Assembly: GCA_014529385.2 (NCBI GenBank)
Contig: CM043950.1
Span: 75,683,435-75,745,434, forward strand
Reading direction: 5' to 3'
Source of the DNA: Adiantum capillus-veneris
Lineage: Eukaryota; Streptophyta; Polypodiopsida; Polypodiales; Pteridaceae
Length of the DNA stretch: 62,000 bases
Shown here: piece by piece, positions 23,599 to 35,574 of the stretch
Numbering within the stretch: position 1 is the first letter of the stretch
How the letters are laid out: each line of letters opens with the position of its first letter
The notes under the pieces: model-generated
The model's database searches: none
What the model saw: only the letters and a program-made list of their open reading frames with translations
What the model was told of the DNA's origin: nothing
Translations under genes and position numbers: made by a program

Positions 23599-24929
23599 AT
23601 GAGGACCCCAAAGGCCAAGGGATATGTTTCCAGCAAACTAGAATCAAAGTCCAAGGAGATAATGTCCTCCCCTGGTAGAAGCAACAACAAAGGTGTTTCC
23701 ACCCCATCCCCCCATAAATAGAACCAGTCTCAACACAAGGGCTAGTGCAAAAGCAAGATTGTTGATTTTGACTTTGAACAGACCTCCCTGATCTTTGACA
23801 ATGATGAATCAAAATCTGCCAGCAAGTGAAGACGTGGTATGCGATTCATTATCATTAGGAATGTTTCAATTAAATGGTGCATGCTCACTCCCTTTGCTTG
23901 ATATGACATTTAAAGTTAGATGTATAATAGTGAATTCGGTACTCTGGAGTATCCCATTTGATACTGTAAGGCATCACACCACATTTCATCTATATCTCAA
24001 CATTTTTATTTCATGTTTTACAAATTTTAGATACGAAAAAAATGGAGGAGTACCTTCACCAAACCAAGGTTTATTACACAACACAAGACCTTCATAAGGA
24101 GTATGGCCTCAGTCTAGAAGGCAAACTCCCTAAGGACCTCGCTAAGGACCTGACTAATGAAGGCTTTCTACCCGAGCAATGGTGAACTATTTTCAAGTAC
24201 TAGTACCAAAAGAACAACAGGATCTATTTAAGCCATTTGTAGCCACGTATGGTGGAAGACTGTAAATTTCTATTCTCCAAAGTTTATTAGGCCGCCCCCT
24301 TTATGTGGGGAATTGACCAACAAATTTGCTAGGTGATATGCTTTCGAGAAATGCTATGCATAAAAAAAAGACCCACTAGGGCATAAAGTAGCATGGGCCC
24401 GGTTTGAGGAAGGAGAGTTGCAGATGATAGCATCTAGGAATGGCGGTCTTGCCCATAAAATTGTGGTATGGAGAAGGAAAAATGGTTCCTTCCTTGGAAG
24501 TATCCTAGATTCAGATAAGAAGGCCCGAATGACTCAAAGTGGAAGCAACAGTTGCACAGAACCAGAGCAAGCTAGGAGAGGGGCAGTGGTTCACTACCTA
24601 CCTGATTTGAGGTGTTTCTACAAAGACTGCTAAAACAGGTGTCACATCCAGGGTCGTCAAATCTAACAGACTTGAAGGCCTCTATTCAAGCAAGCAAGGA
24701 CCAACTACTGGTATAAAAAGGTAAAGAGGGCATGGAAAAAAGTTTGATAGAGGACATTAATACCTTGGAAGCACACATTGTTCTACTGCAGCAGCAAATC
24801 CCTATCCATGATGAAGAGATCAGAGAGATTGAGGCCAAGCTGGGAGCGGGAGCAAGTCATCTCTTGTTACGAGAACTCAAAGTTTTCAAAAATATCCAGT
24901 AGCTCCAAGCTGAGGTTCAACAATAGGAG
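23599..24929 (+). pseudogene. Exon remnants of an unrecognised coiled-coil gene (5' part)
   Basis: Plus-strand coding-like islands: 23599-23828 (basic, Ser/Lys rich; after two stops it continues as IVDFDFEQTSLIFDNDESK); 24042-24260 (YTTQDLHKEYGLSLEGKLPK, then after a one-base shift YFQVLVPKEQQDLFKPFVA); 24400-24633 (GGLAHKIVVWRRKNGSFLGS); and 24740-24929 (DINTLEAHIVLLQQQIPIHD, coiled-coil like), ending at a possible donor GAG/GTATTA. Their order and shared strand suggest exons of one protein, possibly a nuclear or chromatin protein from the charged N-terminus and coiled coil, but I do not recognise the family. Stops in several islands indicate decay, or intron boundaries I have misplaced. Confidence 0.45.
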
Positions 24930-25016
24930 GTATTATATTTCTAGCGTATTGCATTGTTTATGACTGTTGAAAGTGTTTATTTTGCACATGGTTTGATGAT
25001 TTGACATGTTTGACGT
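24754..25016 (+). repeat. Tandem duplication unit A, left part (exon plus intron start)
   Basis: Matches 34342-34604. Its remaining 59 bp (34283-34341) lie on the other side of the LTR retrotransposon. Restoring the order gives a 322-bp unit followed directly by unit B. Confidence 0.8.
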
Positions 25017-25237
25017 TGGAGAAGGGGAACGGGGACGACACCCAGCACGACCAGAAATGCCTCTCTATAGCTCAAGGTCAACACAGCACCCCAATCCTCT
25101 CGAAAACACCTTCGAAATGAAAATCTACACCTAATCCGCTTCACCTGCTCAGTTCCCAAGCGCACACACGCTATCCAGGACCGAAAAAGGAGCCGACACC
25201 TCACTGCACCTGTTGTGCCTCCCTCCACACATACACT

Positions 25238-25329
<92 letters not shown>

Positions 25330-26903
25330 GCAAAGCACCAACAATCCGGGCGTACACACGCTTCACCGGCACCGAAGTTGGCAACAGACGAGACGACAAA
25401 GAAAAAGGGGAAAGGGGGATGCGATACAGCACCACAGACCAAAAGGGTTGTGCATTAATGGCTTCCAAGCTCCATTACAATCCTTCTCTGAGCTTCTCTC
25501 TATTCTCCTCCCATGTACAGTGCAAAAAAAGAACCCCTAGTTACAAAAAAATTTTCCCCCTTATTGGGCTCGTTTTTGAGTTCTTTGGCATTTTTCATGG
25601 TAGGCCAACATGTGGCACTCCCCTTGGGAGGCTCAGCTGGACTTTGACTAGCTTGGTGTTCATCCCGAGGCTTCACACTTCACTTTACACACAAGCACCC
25701 TCTAGGGAGCAACGACGGCGCCGTCGTTGCCCCCCTAAGGGCTCACATTGCCTTCAAAAAAAGTTTTGGACCAAATTTGTCCGCGGGAAACAACCCCCCC
25801 ATGGGCGGGCACCACGTCATCACCTTCCTCGTGCGGGCGGAGCCACCCGAAACCACCACCTACCGCCAACGCAGCGCCGGTGGCGCCATCCGCCATAGCT
25901 CACGAGCTCCCAAGGAGCCTCTCTTTCCCTTGTGACACTATAAGGGCCTCACGGCCCTGCCTTTATATTCTGAGCTGCCGGCCCGTCGCCCCGCATGTGG
26001 GTTCTTCCTTAGCCACATGGCGGCTCCTGCTTGAATGGCCCCCAAGGCTTTAAAGTTTTTTTATAAAAAACTCCATAGAAAACTCCCTTCTCCCCTCTTT
26101 TCTCTTGCCTGCCAAATGGCACCTGCTAAACCAATCACCGAGTCGTAAAGTGGTGCCGAGTCTCCACTTTGCCGGTCCCTGGCCGTGCCAACCCCACGCC
26201 ATTTCGGATTCTTCAAGCTAACTATCTGAGGCCGCCAAAAACCGGGAAATGCATCTGCTAATCTTTCACTATCAAATGATCCCAACTTCCTCTAGCTGTA
26301 TCTAACTAACCGAATATCCGATTGACGTGCAGTCAACTCGTGCTAGCTCCACATGGTAAACACTTCCACCGAGAACCTTGGCGAGACTCAAAAGACGCTA
26401 GATGGCGCATTTTCCAATGTGGCCAAGTGGGCTCAGACCCGGCCCCCGGAAAATCTTCAAATGGCCATTACTTGCTATCCAGAGCTCCGATTCACAATCC
26501 GAGAAGACAGGCATGCTCCATAACTCGAGCACTACACACATATGCACTGACATCAGCCCAGGCCAACTGTCCGTCGGGGATCTGCTACACACTTTACCTT
26601 TAAACTGCAATATCTTGAGCACCGGGACTCCGTTTGACGAGCCGTCTGGACCGGCTTCTAGAGCACGCTGAACTCTACATTCTAGAGCACTGACTTGGCA
26701 TTTTGGGAACCTTGACTTGCCATCCCAACTGGACCATTCCACTGCACTTTTGGCCTAAAAAACCACTTCAAACACACTTTCCCGCTATCCTTTGGCTGCC
26801 AAGGGCATCGGCACCTGCCCTAGCATTTTGCACCGCACTCGATTGCACCCTTTGCCTGGCATAGACCACTACTTAGCTCCGACCCCCAACTTTAGCTGCA
26901 CCA
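25017..26903 (-). repeat. 3' LTR of the Tat element
   Basis: Nearly identical to 32397-34278. Includes a (CT)n of about 88 bp (25240-25327), a GC-rich central part, and a 22-bp perfect palindrome centred on GACGGCGCCGTC at 25709-25730. Relative to the other LTR it has an extra 18 bp near 25203 and lacks about 15 bp near 26570. Confidence 0.92.
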
Positions 26904-26922
26904 TCATTGCCCAACCCTCTTG
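26904..26922 (-). promoter_or_regulatory. Possible polypurine tract
   Basis: On the minus strand AAGAGGGTTGGG precedes the 3' LTR start TGGTGCAG by 6 nt. It is purine-rich but short and interrupted, so this is a positional call. Confidence 0.35.
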
Positions 26923-27124
26923 TTGAGAATTCATGCTCAACTAAAAGCACACTTTTGAACCTGAAAACTGCAACACTTGACAAGCATGGAATGAAGTAAA
27001 AAACCATAGCTGTATGTGCATGCTATGTACAGAGTATGTACAAGGTGTCCTCTCTCTTCATAAGCTTCTTCTGTCTAGGTTGGTTGCCCAACCCCCGTAG
27101 CTACAATCTGGTGTACATCAGGCA

Positions 27125-28054
27125 CTAACCCCCTGTCAAAGTATAGCTTGAGCCGTACGGGCCATTCACCCTATGCCTCAAATGTTTGCCGTTGGCTCTC
27201 ACCAGCTGATAGGTTCCATTTGGAAAGGCTTTATGCACTTTGTACGGACCCGTCCATTTCCTCTTGAACTTCTTTTGGAAGGTGAAGTCCAAGTAGCTTT
27301 CATACTTCATCACTAGATCTCCCTCTTGAATCTCCTTGTTTGGCAAGCTCTTGTTGAACTTCGCCACTCGCTTATCCCTCTGTTTCACATAAAAGTCTGC
27401 CGCATCCTCCCTATCCATTTGTAAAGCCCTTAAACTAGTGATCCGATCCTGCAACACGCCCTGTTGAGTGGGACTGACATGCCACATACCCTTCAATGCA
27501 CCTAGTTGTGCATGCATTGGCAAAACTGCCTCTTTACCATAAACCAGATCAAATGGAGTGAAGTTTGTGGCCACTTTGTAGGATGTGCGGTAGGCCCACA
27601 AACACTTCTCCAAGTTTACCTCCCACTCTTTCACCTGCTTATAAACATATTTGGTCAACATCTTCACAATCTGCCCATTGGCACTCTCTACCAGACCATT
27701 GCACTGCGGGTGATATGGCGAAGGGAAGCGGTGTTGGATACCCAGCTTTTCCACTAAAGCCTGCATCAATTTTATTCGAAATCCTTGGCCTCTGTCCGAG
27801 ATCAGCACCCATGGAACACCAAAACGGCAACAAATGCCGTCAAACACGAAATGAGCTACCACATTTGCATTTACCTCTTTGATAGCCTTGGCTTCAACCC
27901 ACCTGGTAAGGTAGTCAATCGCCACTATAATGTACTTTTTATCGCTTGCCGACTTCGGGAGTGGACCAATGGCATCCAAACCCCACTTTTCAAAAGCATC
28001 TTTGGCAATGATAGCTCCTTGTGATTCGGCTATCAGCCTCCTCTCACCCATAGT
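27125..28054 (-). pseudogene. Tat integrase
   Basis: A 308-codon frame after an in-frame stop that separates it from the zinc-binding end of the preceding frame (HEESGH and CKTCHEC at 28.06 kb). The core shows WGLDAIGP, ISDRGQ and NGLVESANGQ, that is, the D, D and E residues, and the C-terminal domain shows KRKWTGPYKVHKAFPNGTYQ. It would insert element cDNA into the genome. Length and motifs are intact; only the TAG just upstream (28055-28057) breaks the polyprotein. Confidence 0.88.
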
Positions 28055-29521
28055 CTAACATTCATGGCAGGTTTTGCACCAATAGTGCACATCCTTCACA
28101 ATGGAAGGCCACCAAAAGCCTGCTCTGAGCACTCGAAACAGAACTTGATCTTTACCTTGGTGCCCACTTTCTTCATGGCATTGCTCCAGCACCATTCCTA
28201 TCTCCTCTTTGTACAGCACCCTTCTAAGCACTCCGTCATGCCCGTAATTCATGAAATCTTCACCTACCAGTGTGAATTTGCAGGCCTTTTGCACCACTCT
28301 TCTCTTTTGTTGCTTGGACAAACCCTCTGAACATTTCCCTGTACTCAGAAAGCCTTCAATCTCCTTTAGAGTCTCTCTACCTGCATAAGTGGCTGGGGCC
28401 ACATATAGACCTGCAACATATACCTGTACTTTGTTGCTAGCTAGTTGATCCGCCTCTTGATTCTGCTCTCTCCTCACATGCTTGAATTGGACTTCTTCAA
28501 AAGACTTCAACATCTTCTTGATGGAAAAGAACCAATGCTTCAAAGAACCGTGCTTTACCTGCCATTGGCCTAACAGTTGCTTGATGACTAGCAATGCATC
28601 TCCCTTCACCACCAACCTTGAAATGCCGAACTCTATGCACTGCTTTAAACCCAAATGCAGAGCGAGATACTCTGCCTCATTATTGGTGTGGACATCCTCT
28701 AAATCATACCCCTTTGAAAATATTTTTTTGCCATGTGGGTCGTGTATCACCACACCTCCTCCTGCTTTCTGCACTACCCTTCGATATGCTCCATCGAACC
28801 ACATAGTGAAAGCATCTTCCAAGTCAGGTTCCTCCTTAGCTTCATCTCGCACCACTCTTGGATAGGTTGGCAAATCGATAGCCTTGCTGAGAAGAATGTC
28901 TGCCAGGTGAGACTGACTCGTGTGATCCACCTTAAACTCGAACTCGAACTCCTGTAGCTCCAACATCCACTTCATAATCCTCCTTCCTGGCTTCAAATGT
29001 AGCACTACCTCTGGCAATAGATTGTTAGCCATCAACACAACAAACTTGCGCACAATCAAATGGACTTTGAACTTCCTGCAAGCAAAGACTAGAGCCATCA
29101 CCCACTGCTCCGCCTCAGTGTAGGTAGCCTCTCCTGGGCTAATAACCCTGCTCTCGAAGTATATCAGCTTGTAGCTTCTCCCTACCTTTTGCAATAGAAC
29201 TGCTCCAATAGCAACTGTGCCCACTGTCATAGATACATAAAAGTCGTCCTCTCGATTGGGAGGACACACCGCTGGCAACTGGCATAAAATCTCCTTGACT
29301 CTATCAAAAGCCTCCTGAGCTTCCCCATCCCATTCATAGCCATGCACTTGCTGAGCCCTCTTTTGAAGAGGATGCACATATTGCGACAACATCCAAAAGA
29401 AACGTGACAAATACTTCAACTTATGAACAAATGAAGCCAAACCTTGAGCATCTGATGGCGGCTCCATCAACACCAATCCCTTCACCTTCTCAGGATCTGC
29501 CTCTATACCATTTTGTGACAT
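28055..29521 (-). pseudogene. Tat RT thumb, RNase H, second RNase H, integrase zinc finger
   Basis: A 488-codon frame. Residues about 1-200 are the RT connection and the first RNase H (FYVSMTVGTVAIGAVLLQK, where the usual catalytic Asp position reads Met/Thr, so it is degenerate). Residues about 240-385 are a second RNase H of archaeal/plant type with FDGAYRR, NNEAEYLALHLGL, VKGDALLVIKQL and REQNQEADQLA, the four acidic positions being present. The end holds the HHCC zinc finger. A dual RNase H arrangement is known from the Tat lineage. Confidence 0.85.
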
Positions 29522-29542
29522 TACATGACCTAACAGTTGCGC

Positions 29543-30282
29543 TCAAGGCTGTGCTAGCTTGCACTTTTTGGGATTCAACTGGCCTCCTTCTTCATCAAGC
29601 CTTTGAAAGCATAGCTGGAGCTTCGATAGGTGCTCCAACCTCGAACTATAGTTGCCGATATCATCCATGAAGACCCTAATAAAACGGCCCAAGTATGGAC
29701 CAAATACCCTGTTCATCCAACCTTGGAAGGTAGCATATGCATTCACCAATCCGAACGGCATCCTACGGTAAGAAAAATAGCCCCATGGAGATATGAATGT
29801 GGTCTTCAGCTGGTCTTCAAGTGCAATCCCTATCTGAAAGTACCCCGAAAAGCCATCCATAATCGAGTACCTCTCATGCCCAGCCACCTGGTTTAGGATT
29901 TCGTCTTGAAATGGCAAGGGTAGTGATTCCTCTTGGTCACGGCATTCAATGGCTTGTAGTCGACACACACTCTCCATTTCCCATTTTTCTTAGGGGTTAT
30001 GACCACTGGCGAGACCCACTCTGACTCCTTCACAGGATATATGATGCCTGCATCCAATAGTTTATTGATCTCCTGCCAAAGGGCTTCTTTTTGGATTTCC
30101 CCTAATCTTCTCAGCTTCTGTGCTTTAGGCTTATGTCCCTCCTGAAGAACAATCTTGTGCTCTACTCCCTTTGCACCTTGCAAATGATTGTACTCCGTTG
30201 CAAACAGATTTGGATAGGACTCACACAGTTGAACATAGCCCTCCTTTTCCCCTTTGTTAAGGTCTTCACTTATCATACTCAA
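29543..30282 (-). pseudogene. Tat reverse transcriptase (frameshifted)
   Basis: Two overlapping minus frames. 30282-29893 has SEWVSPVVITPKKNGKWRVC and VDYKPLNAVTKRNHYP. 29977-29543 has HERYSIMDGFSGYFQI (motif A), FGLVNAYATFQ (motif B) and VFMDD (motif C). A shift near 29.9 kb joins them, and a stop at 29543 precedes the next frame. Catalytic aspartates are present. Confidence 0.88.
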
Positions 30283-30315
30283 AACCTCCTCTATGCTTAA
30301 ACCATGAGCTTGAGG

Positions 30316-31023
30316 CTACATACCTTCTTCTTTAGGTGGAGAGTCATCTATGGTGACTCCGAAAAAATCCGCATCTATCTTCAACATGTCATCCTCGCTC
30401 TCCTCTTCCTCTGTGCTAGTATAGCCTTCATCATAGCCTGTCTCAGTCTCGTACTCATAGCTCGTCGTGTCGCCCTCATCTTTAACTGCCATAGGACGAG
30501 AACTGCTCTCCTTGGTCTTCAAATCAAGCACAATTTGTTTGCCTCTCTCTTTGTCAGGAAAAGTGAACACTTTGCTCTCCCTATCCTGCTTTGCTCCTAT
30601 AGCCCAAAGCCATGGCCTACCCAAAATGATAGGGTAAGCATTATCCCTTGCTTTCATCACAAAGAAGTCAATCAGGCACTCTATGCCCATCACCTTGACC
30701 TTCACATCCTGCGCCACACCCAGACACCTGGCTTTAGTATGGTTAGCCATCCTCATGCGCACATTTGACCTGACCACTGCCTTGACTCCCGTCTCTTTTA
30801 TGGCTGCTTCTGTCATGACACAAACCTGTGCTCCACCGTCTATGTAGGCTTGTACCTGCATCCTCTTCTCTATAATCGCATCCACCAATGGAAGAACGTC
30901 AGTGGGGCTACCCACTCTCAAAGCCATGTTTTGCACTGCTTGGACATTTCCCTTAGCTCTTGGCAGCCTGGTGCTAACACTCGTGGACCACTGCCTTCTT
31001 AACTTTGGATTCAAAGCTAACAA
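30316..31023 (-). pseudogene. Tat aspartic protease region
   Basis: A 235-codon frame with VQAYIDGGAQVCVM, where retroviral-type proteases usually have D-S/T-G-A, and IILGRPWLWAIG for the flap/ILG motif. The substitution to DGGA makes activity doubtful but such variants occur in plant elements. The C-terminal part is acidic with many Glu/Asp/Tyr. Confidence 0.78.
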
Positions 31024-31103
31024 CTAACCAAATTTAATATTTGCCTTTTGATTTTAATTTGAACATCACTCACCAGATTGTACTCGGGGTAGCCTCGTCC
31101 TAG

Positions 31104-32319
31104 CTAGAAATCCGCTTGCTTGATCTTGCGACGCCTCCTTCTTTTGCTAGGCTCAGGCTGCTCTCTGCCTTCGTACACCTTCTCTTTTCCCTTGCGAACT
31201 CTAGTTTCCCGTTCTACCTCTGTCTCCCTCTCAACTCTTGCCCTCTTATTGGCCAAAACTTCGATATCCTGCTTGTCTACCCCTATGATGTTCACTCTTG
31301 GAACCTCACCTCCGTTTTGCGAAGCTGGCTGCACAGGATTCTCCACCGCTTGCTCTGTTGGACCATTGTATTTCCCTTGACCCCGAACTCTACCAAAAAG
31401 CGGGTACATGCCTCCTCTTTCTCTCTGTGGTTGAGGACAATCAGGTGCATAATGCCCTTCTTCTCCACAATTGTAACACCTACCAGGCAGTGGCTGTGCC
31501 CTGCCCCTTGCTCCTATTGGATGTCCTCTATCCATGACACTGAGCCGCAACTCTTGCATGACACTGAGCCCCTTGCTCCTATTGGATGTCCTCTATCCAT
31601 GACACTGAGCCCCTTGCTCCTATTGGATGTCCTCTATCCATGGCACTGAGCCGCAACTCTTGCATCTGCTCAGATAAATCTTGCACTGTGCGCACCCAAT
31701 TTTGCGGCACAACAGCTACACCTCGAATTCCCTAATTTTCTTCATGTCCAGCCTCTTTCGGGCTCTGCGGTTGAACATGGTCCATCGTCTCGTAGCCTGA
31801 CACGCCCTGCTCTATCTTCTTCTTTATCTTTGTGCTCTTCGACCGTGCAATGGCTACCGCACCATTATAATTCTTTGGGCTCTTAAAGTCAACTTTTTCT
31901 CTCACCTTGGGATGCAGACACGCCATGAATTTGTCTAGCTTGAAGTAATCTCCATTGGCCAATTGCATGGATGCCGCTAACTCTGCCCAACACTCCTCAA
32001 AATGACCCAAAAACAAATTGAACTCTTCACTTACATCTTGCTTAAGCGCCTTCAACTTTGCATCCATTTTGACTGGGGAAGTCTCCTTGCAAAATTCCTG
32101 AAGAAAACTCGCCCGTAGAGCCGGCCATGCTTGCTTCGGCTCACCTTCCAATGCGTCGTACCATGCTTTAGCTCTACCACGCATCACCAAAGGAAACGTC
32201 CGCATCTTGCTATCCTCGTTCGGCATACGCAACGATAGCATGTACAGCTCGAAATCTGACATCCACTCATCAGGGCTCTCTTCTCCTGTGAAAATGGGTC
32301 CATAGCTTCTACCTGCCAT
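31104..32319 (-). pseudogene. Tat gag with CCHC zinc knuckle
   Basis: The N-terminal part (32319-31732) has the retrotransposon gag signature MRGRAKAWYDALEG, then FKLDKFMACLHPKVREKVDF. I prefer the ATG at 32319 because the more upstream start lies inside the LTR. A TAG at 31732-31734 interrupts it. After a short tandem amplification (31503-31660) the frame resumes and has the zinc knuckle CYNCGEEGHYAPDC (31559-31104), followed by a basic, Arg/Lys/Glu-rich tail. The capsid-like protein would package element RNA. Confidence 0.82.
31503..31660. repeat. 41-bp tandem amplification inside gag
   Basis: The block CCTTGCTCCTATTGG...CACTGAGCC is present three times, two units spaced by 41 bp and the first followed by an extra 16 bp. 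Because 41 is not a multiple of three, it shifts the gag frame. Confidence 0.85.
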
Positions 32320-32380
32320 GACTTCCAGCACGAATACTGCTTCTTTTCGATCAACTCGGAGCAATAAGTGTGCTCCTCCA

Positions 32381-32391
32381 TGGGGGCACCA
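32381..32391 (-). promoter_or_regulatory. Candidate primer binding site
   Basis: The minus strand reads TGGTGCCCCCA, 5 nt after the 5' LTR end at 32397. It begins with TGG as primer binding sites do. I cannot assign the tRNA. Confidence 0.45.
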
Positions 32392-32396
32392 GAAGA

Positions 32397-32594
32397 TGGA
32401 GAGGGGGAATGGGGACGACACCCAACACGACCAGAAATGCCTCTCTATAGCTCAGGGTCAACACAACACCCCAATCCACTCGAAAACACCTTCGAAATGA
32501 CAATCTACACCTAATCCGCTTCACTTGCTTAGTTCCCAAGCGCACACACGCTATCCAAGACCACAAAAGGATCCGACACCTCCACACATACACT

Positions 32595-32692
<98 letters not shown>

Positions 32693-34278
32693 AGCACCAA
32701 CGATCCGGGCGTACACACGATTCACCGGCACCGCGGCTGGCAACAGACGAGATGACAAAGAAAAAGGGGGAAGGGGGATGCGACACAGCACCACAGACCA
32801 AAAGGGTTGTGCATTAATGGCTTCCAAGCTCCATTAAAATCCTTCTCTGAGATTCTCTCTCTTCTCCTCTCATGTACAGTGCAAAAAAAGAACCCCTAGT
32901 TACAAAAAATTTTGCCCCCTTATTGGGTTTGTTTTTGAGTTTTTTGGCATTTTTCATGGTAGGCCGACATGTGGCACTCCCCTTGGGAGGCTCAGCTGGA
33001 CTTTGACTAGCTTGGTGTTCATCCCGAGGCTTCACACTTCACTTTACACACAAGCACCCTCTAGGGAGCAACGACGGCGCCGTCGTTGCCCCCCTAAGGG
33101 CTCACATTGCCTTCAAAAAAAGTTTTGGACCGAATTTGTCCGCGGGAAACAACCCCCCCATGGGCGGGCACCGCGTCATCACCTTCCTCGCGCGGGCGGA
33201 GCCACCCAAAACCACCACCTACCGCCAACGCAGCGCCGGTGGCGCCATCCGCCATAGCTCACGAGCTACCAAGGAGCCTCTCTTTCCCTTGTGACACTAT
33301 AAGGGCCTCACGGCCCTGCCTTTATATTCTGAGCTGCCGGCCCGTCGCCCCGCATGTGGGTTCTTCCTTAGCCACATGGCGGCTCCTGCTTGAATGGCCC
33401 CCAAGGCTTTAAAGTTTTTTTTATAAAAAACTCCATAGAAAACTCCCTTCTCCCCTCTTTTCTCTTGCCTGCCAAATGGCACCTGCTAAACCAATCACCG
33501 AGTCGTAAAGTGGTGCCGAGTCTCCACTTTGCCGGTCCCTGGCCGTGCCAACCCCACGCCATTTCGGATTCTCCAAGCTAACTATCTGAGGCCGCCAAAA
33601 ACCGGGAAATGCATCTGCTAATCTTTCACTATCAAATGATCCCAACTTCGTCTAGTTGTATCTAACTAACCGAATATCCGATTGACGTGCAGTCAACTCG
33701 TGCTAGCTCCACATGGTAAACACTTCCACCGAGAACCTTGGCAAGACTCAAAAGACGCGAGATGGTGCATTTTCCAATGTGGCCAAGTGGGCTCAGACCC
33801 GGCCCCCGGAAAATCTTCAAATGGCCATAACTTGCTATCCAAAGCTCCGATTCACAATCCGAGAAGACAGGCATGCTCCATAACTCGAGCACTACACACA
33901 TATGCACTGACATCAGCCCGGGCCACCTGTCCCCAGCTGCCCTGTCTGTCGGGGATCTGCTACACACTTTACCTTTAAACTGCAATATCTTGAGCACCGG
34001 GACTCCGTTTGACGAGCCGTCTGGACTGGCTTCTAGAGCACGCTGAACTCTACATTCTAGAGCACTGACTTGGCATTTTGGGCAACTTGACCTGCCATCC
34101 CAACTCAACCATTCCGTTGCACTTTTGGCCTAAAAAACCGCTTCAAATATACTTTCCCGCTATCCTTTGGCTGCCAAGGGCATCAGCACCTCTCCTAGCC
34201 TTTTGCACCTCACTTGATTGCACCCTTTGCTTGGCATAGACCACTACTTAGCTCCGACCCCCAACTTTAGCTGCACCA
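32397..34278 (-). repeat. 5' LTR of the Tat element
   Basis: Pairs with 25017-26903. (CT)n of about 93 bp at 32596-32688; the 22-bp palindrome is at 33068-33089. Frames in the LTR are not conserved genes. Confidence 0.92.
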
Positions 34279-34341
34279 ACGTCTTGAATGGTTTATTTAC
34301 TAACATTTTCACGTGTTTTGGTAATTTCTTGAAGTACCTAA

Positions 34342-34660
34342 ACATTAATACCTTGGAAGCACACATTGTTCTACTGCAATAGCAAACCCCTATTCCTGAT
34401 TGAAGAGGTCAGAAAGATTGAGGCCGAGAGCAGGGAGAAAGTCATCTCTTGTTGATGACACGACGTTTTCAAAAATATACAGTAACTCCAAGCTAAGGTT
34501 CAACAACAGGAGGTATTGTATTTCTAGCTTGTTGTATTGTTTATGACTGTTGAAAGTGTTTATTTTTCACATGGTTTGGTGATTTGACATGTTTGACTTC
34601 TTTAATGGTTTAGTTACTAACATTTTTAGGTGTTTTGGTACTTTCTTGAAGTGTTTTGGT
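34342..34660 (+). repeat. Tandem duplication unit B
   Basis: Second copy of the 322-bp unit (24754-25016 plus 34283-34341). It includes the coiled-coil exon and the start of the following intron. In this unit the exon end reads CAACAACAGGAG/GTATTG, without the in-frame TAG that unit A has at the same place. Confidence 0.8.
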
Positions 34661-35574
34661 TCTTTCTCTAGTTGTTTAGATGCTTTTTTTAACACTAGCT
34701 GTTATCCAGGTACTTTCCTCAGTAGTTTATGGTGCATATTTATCTCATTTGGTACTCTCTTGAACTATTTTTGTATATTCTTGCTACTAGATTCTGAGTC
34801 TTATACGGTACTGGTGGTTTTGTCATGGGTGCTAAGTTGGCACAATCCATGGTACTTTTTGCTACTTTTTTGCTCATTTGGTACTCTTAAGAACTATTTG
34901 GAAGCTGCTTTCGTACTTTCTAAAACTGTTTTGATTCTTTTTTTATATATTTTTATAGTGCTTTGGTAAATTTTTGAACTGTAGTAGTACTTTATATACC
35001 TATTTGGATAATTTTTTTGAAGACTAGGTGCTTTGGAGTTTTGGATTTCTTGTTGTACTATTATAGTGTTTTTTAAATTTGTTTTGGTACAATTTGACTC
35101 GTTTTGGTACTATTTTGTTACATATTTGGTACTATGTTGTTATTGTTTTGAAACTGTTTTGGTGCTTCATTGTTACCTATTTACTACTACTTGGATTTGT
35201 CCTAGAACTTTGTGATACTTCATTGTACCAATATTAAGTGCTATTTAGAACTATTTTGGTACAATTTTACTTGTTTTGATATTGTCTTGGTCCCTATATG
35301 GTACAATTTTGAATTCATTTGGTACTGTTTTAGTTCCTATTGAGTATTGTTTTGGTACTGCCTTGGTATGTCTTGGAAGTTTGTGTTACCTTGTTGTACC
35401 AATTTAATGCTATATAGACCTATTTTAGTACAATTTGATATTTTTTGATACCATTTTGGTACCTATTTGGTACTGTTTTGGTTCTATTATGGTACAACTT
35501 GTGTTCTTCCTTACTAGTTGTTTTTTTTTAATACATAAGTTAAAAGAGTATGTTTGTTTTGCAGATGGAGTATG
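34600..35574 (+). repeat. T-rich intron built from degenerate TTTTGGTAC units
   Basis: The pentamer GGTAC or its near relatives recurs more than fifteen times within 900 bp, usually as TTTTGGTACTNTTTTGG or ATTTGGTACTATTTT. Frames here are Phe/Leu/Tyr-rich artefacts. Confidence 0.7.

Larger units (their letters stand above)
25017..34278 (-). mobile_element. Tat-type Ty3/gypsy LTR retrotransposon
   Basis: A complete structure: LTRs of about 1.88 kb, then on the minus strand gag, protease, RT, RNase H, second RNase H, integrase. The second, archaeal/plant-type RNase H behind the usual one marks the Tat lineage of plants. LTRs start TG and end CA. The 4-bp sequence ACGT flanks both ends (25013-25016 and 34279-34282), and the paralogous unit at 34604 shows the region without the element. 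The internal region is 5.5 kb. Coding is nearly continuous but has stops in gag and before integrase and a shift in RT. Confidence 0.92.

Noticed and set aside
25215-25898. 227-codon plus-strand frame in the Tat LTR
   Set aside because: It lies in the LTR on the strand opposite to the element, is partly CT repeat, and is not kept at full length in the other LTR.
27506-31649. Plus-strand frames over the Tat element
   Set aside because: They are antisense shadows of the pol and gag frames.
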